The notes under the pieces: generated by a model | Seen by the model: only the letters and a program-made list of their open reading frames with translations | Told to the model about the DNA's origin: nothing | Database searches by the model: none | Shown: positions 6,301-9,774 of the stretch, in pieces | Position numbering within the stretch: position 1 is the first letter of the stretch | Layout: each line of letters starts with the position of its first letter | Position numbers and translations under genes: made by a program | Assembly (NCBI GenBank): GCA_030044775.1 | Contig: JASICF010000158.1 | Location: 1-9,774, forward strand | Source: Candidatus Sulfotelmatobacter sp. | GTDB lineage: Bacteria > Acidobacteriota > Terriglobia > Terriglobales > Acidobacteriaceae | Reading direction: 5' to 3' | Length of the DNA stretch: 9,774 bases

Positions 6301-7212
6301 GGTTTTCTCGACTACCTGATGAACGTTTTCAGTCTGTATACGACTCCGACCAGCAACAACCAGATGTTTGAGGCCGCGTCGGTTACCGACGGAGGATATT
6401 CCAACTACAACGCCGGGATCGCTACTCTCCGCAAGGCCATGTCGCATGGGCTCCAGTTCCAATTGAACTACACATGGAGCCATGCCATCGGCAATCAGGG
6501 AACAAACCAGCAGTATATTTATTCGAGCGAAAGCCCGTACAACTACAACCTCGATAAGTCGTCGGAACTGTTCGATCACCGGAACACTCTGACCGCGTTT
6601 TACTATTACGAACTCCCGTTCGGGAAGGGTCGTGATTTCGCCTCCGGCAATGACGTCCTGGATCGCTGGATCATTGGCGGGTGGAACATCTCTGGGATAT
6701 TCAACTACTTCAGCGGTGAACCCGTGTGTGCTGTGGATAGCGCGGGCGACTATGGTTCCTTCTTTGAGACCGACTGCGCAATCGCGCCGTCCGGGTTTCC
6801 GAACTTCAGCGAACACGACAACGTGAGCGGATCAGATGGAATCGGGACAGCGGGGACGATCAATGCGTTCGCCAATCCAGCCGCGGTCTACAACAGTCTG
6901 CGAATCCCCTATCTCAGTCAGGACACGCGGATACCGCACGACGAGCTGCGCACGTTCCCCTATTGGGGTTTCGACTTCTCGCTTGGGAAGAAGATTCCGA
7001 TTACTGAGCGAGTGAACTTCGTGCTCACGGCCGACGCATTCAACGTGTTCAACCACACAGTTTTGAATGCGCCGGAGTGCCCTGTCTGCTCGCTGGCGTC
7101 GATGGATATTCTGACGCCATCCGCCTTCGGCGTAATCAACAGTCAGTTTGCGCCGGGGATATCGCCGACGGGAGCGCGTACCATGCAACTGGGAGCGAGA
7201 ATCGAGTTCTAA
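3358..7212 (+). CDS. Oar-type TonB-dependent outer-membrane receptor
   Basis: This 1284-residue protein begins with a signal peptide (MKIR, hydrophobic 5-21, cleavage near 24-26). A carboxypeptidase-regulatory-like beta-sandwich follows at about 29-115 (GTVKDSSGAVVKGASVTL, DSSGRYVF), then a TonB plug at about 134-255 (LNRLPVQGRQ, TTISVDGGD, DAVEEFRV, GGQVSFITKSGTN). The rest is a large beta-barrel containing segments typical of the Oar/OmpA-related family (YTWSHAIGN, YYELPFGKGRDF, DAFNVFNHT) and ending in a C-terminal phenylalanine, as expected for BAM-inserted barrels. Such proteins are expanded in Acidobacteriota and are thought to import large substrates, often plant-polymer breakdown products, using TonB/ExbBD energy; the substrate here is unknown. 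All ten mature cysteines lie in five close pairs (362/366, 808/822, 961/965, 1124/1140, 1241/1244). The gene stands alone between a long leader and a strong terminator; no SusD-like partner is adjacent. Confidence 0.95.
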   Translation: MKIRTALAIVVLCGLTALPMLTFSQTSTTGAVAGTVKDSSGAVVKGASVTLTDNGTNTAQTGTTDSSGRYVFAAVNPGMFTLRVEAKGFRTSLTNKLVVDVNKSSNVDVILEIGTSAEVVEVTASGMTELQTQDASVGEVLSGTELNRLPVQGRQADQLLFLQPGVSPDVGMGDIYGGQVGGARSDQTTISVDGGDATSDLEGSNNYNSPNQQSSAVSSVVPLPQDAVEEFRVATNNANSTFGESSGGQVSFITKSGTNSIHGSLYEYHGDNGLNASGWDNDHTVPVTQKPPLVDNRFGVSLGGPIIKDKLFYYGFYEGRRFHDQTEFNFIVPSAALKSGIVQFNGVSYNLNPKNGPLTTACGGPCDPRGLGVSPVVMAEMALLPNGNDTSEGDGINTIGYDAPLATPISTNIGKLKLNYNFNSKWSAFASWQYAETARTGTEQFSLLGTPHSVSGDPYYENFFTLQLQGQLTPTFLSVTHGSFLKNWWGWTRLTPAPLVSGTDAALQISGEDPGQEVDYSDTGELFTNPININTQQARPRVWDGHDWYIAQNFTNIRGKHELQFGGEGRIWYDYHMRTDQVLGGLTTAPIYYVQSNLQAQGNFATIGAPNTPTALPAADAGFWDGYFASLLGIVDHSSQVETRNGSFVANPLGTATNAHYTLPSFSTYFQDVWKARPNLTITAGLNWGVTLAPGQQGGLASTVVYADSNTPVNMRQFLTSRGAALEAGKTYDPELGVSPVNSLSFPWTGIMRKGFWHDVGPRLAAAWQVSPTLVARGGYSLIWDRTSAVTSVLSGLLAGGLAQVDECGGPTFNAPGALPTCTGAPTSPATAFRIGVDGASVPVPGPTNLPIPYAATVANQQPYSFGADAYLQPGYAHAVDFTIQKALKNNFFLEVGYIGRFSRNLTNDEQFNAPDYREKDPISGQTYGQAMDALDKAFFAGATTVAPQPFFEHLGNHTACGGSCTAVAYSLMPSVGTGDLGFLDYLMNVFSLYTTPTSNNQMFEAASVTDGGYSNYNAGIATLRKAMSHGLQFQLNYTWSHAIGNQGTNQQYIYSSESPYNYNLDKSSELFDHRNTLTAFYYYELPFGKGRDFASGNDVLDRWIIGGWNISGIFNYFSGEPVCAVDSAGDYGSFFETDCAIAPSGFPNFSEHDNVSGSDGIGTAGTINAFANPAAVYNSLRIPYLSQDTRIPHDELRTFPYWGFDFSLGKKIPITERVNFVLTADAFNVFNHTVLNAPECPVCSLASMDILTPSAFGVINSQFAPGISPTGARTMQLGARIEF

Positions 7213-7239
7213 CTCGACTGACCGGCTCTAGAGTGTGAG

Positions 7240-7275
7240 TAAAGCCCGCACCTATGCTGCGGGCTTTATTCTTTA
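7240..7275 (+). terminator. Terminator between the convergent receptor and mnmE genes
   Basis: TAAAGCCCGCA (7240-7250) pairs perfectly with TGCGGGCTTTA (7258-7268) around a seven-base loop, followed by TTCTTTA. The eleven-base-pair stem lies 27 bases after the receptor stop. The A-rich left arm gives a short T-tract on the opposite strand too, so it may also stop transcripts leaving mnmE, although the minus-strand tail is weaker. Confidence 0.85.
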
Positions 7276-7320
7276 TGAATGCGGCACGTTTGTCTGTTGC
7301 GAAAGGCCGAACTTCCCGAT

Positions 7321-8682
7321 TTATTTTCCGATGCAAAACCTGCTGAAGATCAGATTCAGAATGTCGTCGCTGGTGGTGGCGCCGGTGATCGAATCCAGCG
7401 GCCGCAACGCATTATAGAGATCAAGCAGAAGCATCTCGTGAGGCACACGGGCGGTGACTGCGGCTATGGCAGCATCGAGCGCGCTCAGCGAGTTGCACAC
7501 CAAGCTTTGATGGCGAATGCTGGTCAGAAACCCGGTTTCGGACTGTGCTCCGACTTCTCCTCCGACGCGACGTAAGATTTCGCTTCGCAAATCGGCGATG
7601 CCGGCGCCGGTCAGCGCAGAGACCGGCAGTAAAGAAGGCCAGAGACTTTCTGCTTCGGTCCGGTCGACTAAATCGCACTTGTTCGCGATTCGGATGGCCG
7701 GGCGATCTTGTGCCTGATCGAGGAGCTCTTTATCTTCCGGGGTTACGCCCTGAGAGGCGTCGAGGACAACCATAATCAGGTCGGCATCAGCCAGGGCCTC
7801 CATCGATTTGCGGATGCCGATGGCTTCGGCTTCGTCGAGCGCCTTCCGAATGCCGGCAGTATCGACGAGCTGAACCGGAATGCCTCCAATGGCGACGGTT
7901 TCGCTGACCAGGTCGCGAGTAGTGCCGGGCGTGGAGGTCACGATGGCTCGCTCGCGCTCGACCAGGCGGTTGAAAAGGCTGGATTTGCCGACGTTTGGCC
8001 GGCCGACAATCGCCAGAGTCAGGCCTTCATGCACAATTTTGCCGTAGACAAAGCTGGCAGCGAGTTGAGCGACCGGCGCGCGGATCGCGGCAATTCGTTC
8101 GAGAATCGCAGCGTCCGGCATAACAGAAACATCATCTTCGGCAAAATCGATGCCCGCCTCGAGAATCGCAATGAGCTCAACCAGTTTCTGCTTCATCGGC
8201 TGCAAGCGCTTCGATAAAGCACCTTCTAGTTGTTGCGCGGCGATTTTGGCCTGATACAGGGTTTGCGATTCGATCAGGTCGCGCACGGCTTCGGCCTGGG
8301 CAAGATCGATGCGGCCATTCAAAAATGCGCGCATGGTGAACTCGCCGGGCTCGGCAAGCCGCGCTCCGGAGGCTAGGCAGAGTTCGACAATATGATGGAG
8401 AACGACAGGCGATCCATGGGCCGAAATTTCGACGATGTCATCCGTGGTGTATGAATGCGGCTTGGCAAAGTAAGTGACCACGACCTCATCGATGCGTTGG
8501 GCAGCAGCGCCTTCGGATTCCATCAACTCTCCCAACAGGGCGAGTCCGGGCTGCATGTCATGTTTCAAGCGCAGCATGGGAGCTGCGATTTCTCGCGCGC
8601 TTGGACCAGCAATACGCACAACGCCGATTCCTCCGCGCCCGAGCGGCGTGGCGATGGCCACAATCGTGTCGTCAAGATTCAC
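7321..8682 (-). CDS. mnmE: tRNA uridine-5-carboxymethylaminomethyl modification GTPase MnmE
   Basis: The 453-residue product has full MnmE/TrmE length and layout. The N-terminal tetrahydrofolate-binding domain (DTIVAIATPLGRGGIGVVRI at 5-24, LNGRIDLAQAEAV at 121-133) leads into a helical domain that is interrupted by a G domain: G1 GRPNVGKSS 227-235, GTTRD 253-257, G3 DTAG 274-277, G4 NKCD 334-337, and SAL as G5. It ends in the invariant FCIGK motif with Cys450. With MnmG it modifies the wobble uridine of certain tRNAs, using 5,10-methylene-tetrahydrofolate and GTP hydrolysis. The start is GTG at 8680-8682, which gives the canonical N-terminus; there is no Shine-Dalgarno, and a TACAAT box sits six bases upstream. 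Convergent with the receptor gene and divergent from the carbonic anhydrase gene. mnmG is not adjacent within the window. Confidence 0.97.
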   Translation of the reverse strand: MNLDDTIVAIATPLGRGGIGVVRIAGPSAREIAAPMLRLKHDMQPGLALLGELMESEGAAAQRIDEVVVTYFAKPHSYTTDDIVEISAHGSPVVLHHIVELCLASGARLAEPGEFTMRAFLNGRIDLAQAEAVRDLIESQTLYQAKIAAQQLEGALSKRLQPMKQKLVELIAILEAGIDFAEDDVSVMPDAAILERIAAIRAPVAQLAASFVYGKIVHEGLTLAIVGRPNVGKSSLFNRLVERERAIVTSTPGTTRDLVSETVAIGGIPVQLVDTAGIRKALDEAEAIGIRKSMEALADADLIMVVLDASQGVTPEDKELLDQAQDRPAIRIANKCDLVDRTEAESLWPSLLPVSALTGAGIADLRSEILRRVGGEVGAQSETGFLTSIRHQSLVCNSLSALDAAIAAVTARVPHEMLLLDLYNALRPLDSITGATTSDDILNLIFSRFCIGK

Positions 8683-8688
8683 GAGGCG

Positions 8689-8694
8689 ATTGTA
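8689..8694 (-). promoter_or_regulatory. -10 box, leaderless start of mnmE
   Basis: On the minus strand TACAAT is followed by exactly six bases (CGCCTC) and then the GTG start codon, so transcription should begin at the first base of the gene. A weak -35 candidate TGGTTA lies 18 bases upstream. An inverted repeat GGTTAC/GTAACC (8697-8702 and 8712-8717) overlaps the -35 to -10 interval and could be an operator or chance. Confidence 0.48.
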
Positions 8695-8749
8695 GCGGTT
8701 ACACTGGATGCGTAACCAGCATCACCGATGGGCAGACATTTTGAGGTGC

Positions 8750-8792
8750 GTCATCCCGAAGCCCGGCTTTTTCACCAGCGGGGCGAGGGATC
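8750..8792 (+). repeat. Possible diverged half copy of the GTCATCC repeat family
   Basis: GTCATCCCGAAGC at the left and GGCGAGGGATCT at the right resemble the left arm (GTCATCCTGAGCGAAGCGAAGGATC) of the intact palindromic element at 9353-9449, with extra bases between the two blocks. It lies between mnmE and the carbonic anhydrase gene, ending about 20 bases before the latter's ribosome-binding site. Similarity is by eye and partial, so chance is possible. Confidence 0.35.
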
Positions 8793-8814
8793 TCCACCGG
8801 GGGCGCTGAAGATC

Positions 8815-8820
8815 AAGGAG
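8815..8820 (+). promoter_or_regulatory. Ribosome-binding site that decides the carbonic anhydrase start
   Basis: AAGGAG lies five bases before TTG 8826, the normal spacing. The upstream in-frame GTG at 8820 overlaps the last base of this motif and could not use it. The site therefore points to a TTG start. Confidence 0.65.
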
Positions 8821-8825
8821 TGAAC

Positions 8826-9323
8826 TTGTCGGTCGCAGACGAACTGCTCAAAGCCAATCAGGAATTCGTGAAGAACTTCAACCTTGGAGATCTCGCGGTT
8901 AAGCCGCGCCGCCGCGTGGCCGTACTCGCCTGCATGGATTCGAGGATTCTTTTTGAGCGCTGCCTGGGTCTTGCGCCCGGGGACGCGCATATGATCCGCA
9001 ACGCAGGCGGCATCGCCACCGACGACGCTTTGCGATCGCTCATCGTTTCGCATCACCTGCTCGATACGCAGGAGTTCATCATCATCAACCACACGGACTG
9101 TGGCCTGTTGAAAGTCAAGGAACACGAGCTGCGGGCAAAGCTGGCCGAGAAGATGGGAGCGGTCGCCAGCGAGCCCGCGCATTTCTACGCCTTCGACGAT
9201 CTCGAAAAAAATGTGCGCGAACAGGTGCAGCGGGTGAAGTCACATCCGTGGATTCCGAAACACATTCCGGTGCGGGGGTTTATTTACGATGTGAAGACAG
9301 GAAGGCTGTCAGAAGTGAAGTGA
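8826..9323 (+). CDS. Small beta-class carbonic anhydrase
   Basis: The 165-residue protein carries the beta-carbonic anhydrase zinc site: Cys36 with the Asp38/Arg40 dyad in CMDSR, and His89 and Cys92 in HTDC, plus HMIRNAGGI at 55-63. It interconverts CO2 and bicarbonate, probably in the cytoplasm, as no signal peptide is visible. The short length and the beginning SVADELLKANQEF match the small mycobacterial Rv1284-like subgroup rather than the longer plant/E. coli type. TTG at 8826 is preferred over GTG at 8820 because AAGGAG sits five bases before it; the two differ by two residues only. The gene is divergent from mnmE and convergent with the thioredoxin-like gene. The region just upstream contains a possible repeat fragment, and no clear promoter was identified. 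Confidence 0.92.
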   Translation: MSVADELLKANQEFVKNFNLGDLAVKPRRRVAVLACMDSRILFERCLGLAPGDAHMIRNAGGIATDDALRSLIVSHHLLDTQEFIIINHTDCGLLKVKEHELRAKLAEKMGAVASEPAHFYAFDDLEKNVREQVQRVKSHPWIPKHIPVRGFIYDVKTGRLSEVK

Positions 9324-9335
9324 GCTATGCAGGGG

Positions 9336-9356
9336 CAGCCGCCCTCGGCTGTTTGT
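9336..9356 (+). terminator. Possible weak terminator after carbonic anhydrase
   Basis: CAGCCG (9336-9341) pairs with CGGCTG (9346-9351) across a four-base loop and is followed by TTTGT, 12 bases after the stop codon. The stem is short and the T-tract minimal. It abuts the left end of the large palindromic element, which could itself stop transcription. Confidence 0.45.
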
Positions 9357-9449
9357 CATCCTGAGCGAAGCGAAGGATCCATGCATTTCGCATAGCCGAT
9401 ATTGCACAGATCCTTCGGACCGCAAAAGACGCGTTTCTCAGGATGACAA
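9353..9449. repeat. Palindromic GTCATCCTGAG intergenic element, 97 bp
   Basis: The ends are perfect 13-bp inverted repeats: TTGTCATCCTGAG (9353-9365) and CTCAGGATGACAA (9437-9449). A second, inner inverted pair is CGAAGGATC (9371-9379) and GATCCTTCG (9409-9417). The whole can fold as a two-tier hairpin or cruciform. I recall 'TGTCATCCTGAGCGAAGCGAAGGATC' as a common intergenic sequence in Acidobacteriota and some other environmental genomes, so it is probably a REP- or MITE-like dispersed element. No open frame lies inside, and no target-site duplication is obvious. It occupies most of the gap between two convergent genes and could act as a bidirectional terminator. Confidence 0.8.
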
Positions 9450-9462
9450 GGCTTGAGAAAGG

Positions 9463-9774
9463 TTAATGCACCACCTTCTGAATCTCCCGTTTCAGTTCGT
9501 CATACGGTACCGCCCCCGGATGGTACCAAGCCACTTTGCCAGTCTTATCCAGCAAAACAAGCGTGGGCGTGGTCGAGGCCCCGTACACATCGAAATTATA
9601 TTTGCTGATCGGCACTGGCATGTCGAGCAAGCCGGAATAGAAACGATGGCGTACGGCATCAATGTAGGCGACTTCATCACTTGCGGCCGCGTGCTCGACT
9701 TGCGCCGTGTAGCCATAGAGCTGCGTCGGGCCTACCACTTTTAACCCTTGCGGCGCGAACTCGCTTCGCAACTC
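9463..9774 (-). CDS. Thioredoxin-like (TlpA/AhpC-type) protein, C-terminal part (partial)
   Basis: The frame is open to the right edge, giving the last 103 residues plus a TAA at 9463-9465; the N-terminus and the expected CxxC active site lie outside the window. The visible part has the later half of a thioredoxin fold: a strand LKVVGPTQLYGY, a helical insert (EVAYIDAVRHRFY), SKYNFDVYGASTTPTLVLLDKTGKV with the cis-proline in TTPT, and a C-terminal strand-helix (WYHPGAVPYDELKREIQKV). I recall similar acidobacterial proteins annotated as redoxin or thioredoxin-family. It would act in disulfide exchange or peroxide reduction; whether it is exported cannot be judged without the N-terminus. Convergent with carbonic anhydrase, separated by the palindromic element. 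Confidence 0.8.
   Translation of the reverse strand, partial: ELRSEFAPQGLKVVGPTQLYGYTAQVEHAAASDEVAYIDAVRHRFYSGLLDMPVPISKYNFDVYGASTTPTLVLLDKTGKVAWYHPGAVPYDELKREIQKVVH

Noticed and set aside
7708..8217. Plus-strand open frame of 169 codons inside mnmE
   Set aside because: Antisense to the MnmE G domain, with no recognisable features of its own.
1..9774. CRISPR arrays, tRNA or rRNA genes, phage or defence cassettes
   Set aside because: No regularly spaced direct repeats, tRNA-like segments or hallmark genes of such systems were found on reading the window.

Overview
The window reads like chromosomal DNA of an Acidobacteriota, probably class Terriglobia (Koribacter/Sulfotelmatobacter-like). This is inferred from the very large Oar-type TonB-dependent receptor with an N-terminal carboxypeptidase-regulatory-like domain, from the style of the small membrane protein, the UvrC-like protein and the thioredoxin-like protein, and from a TGTCATCCTGAG-type palindromic repeat that I associate with that phylum. 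Most of the window is core gene content. I see no phage, plasmid, CRISPR or recognisable defence system.

Layout. Bases 1-1675 hold three minus-strand genes. Transcribed right to left they are a DnaC/IstB-type AAA+ ATPase with a zinc-binding N-terminus, a 104-residue three-helix membrane protein of unknown function, and the start of a UvrC-like GIY-YIG protein that runs off the left edge. A divergent intergenic stretch (1676-2046) carries the promoter of an HU-type nucleoid protein. HU ends in a strong terminator and is followed by ruvA, then a 306-base gap, then a 1284-residue TonB-dependent outer-membrane receptor. Its terminator at 7240-7275 separates it from the convergent tRNA-modification GTPase gene mnmE. 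Divergent from mnmE is a small beta-carbonic anhydrase. It faces a minus-strand thioredoxin-like protein that runs off the right edge, and a 97-bp palindromic element lies between these two genes.

How the genes relate. HU, RuvA, the UvrC-like protein and the DnaC-like ATPase all concern DNA architecture, repair or replication, but they are separate transcription units apart from the loose minus-strand trio. The receptor, MnmE, carbonic anhydrase and thioredoxin-like genes are functionally unrelated neighbours.

Main points to check. (1) The GIY-YIG domain of the UvrC-like protein has lost several residues that are catalytic in UvrC. (2) Three genes without a Shine-Dalgarno sequence (uvrC-like, ruvA, mnmE) have a TANAAT-type -10 box ending 6-9 bases before the start codon, which suggests leaderless or near-leaderless transcripts. 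(3) There is one intact palindromic repeat and one possible half copy of a related repeat flanking the carbonic anhydrase gene. (4) All ten cysteines of the mature receptor fall in five close pairs.
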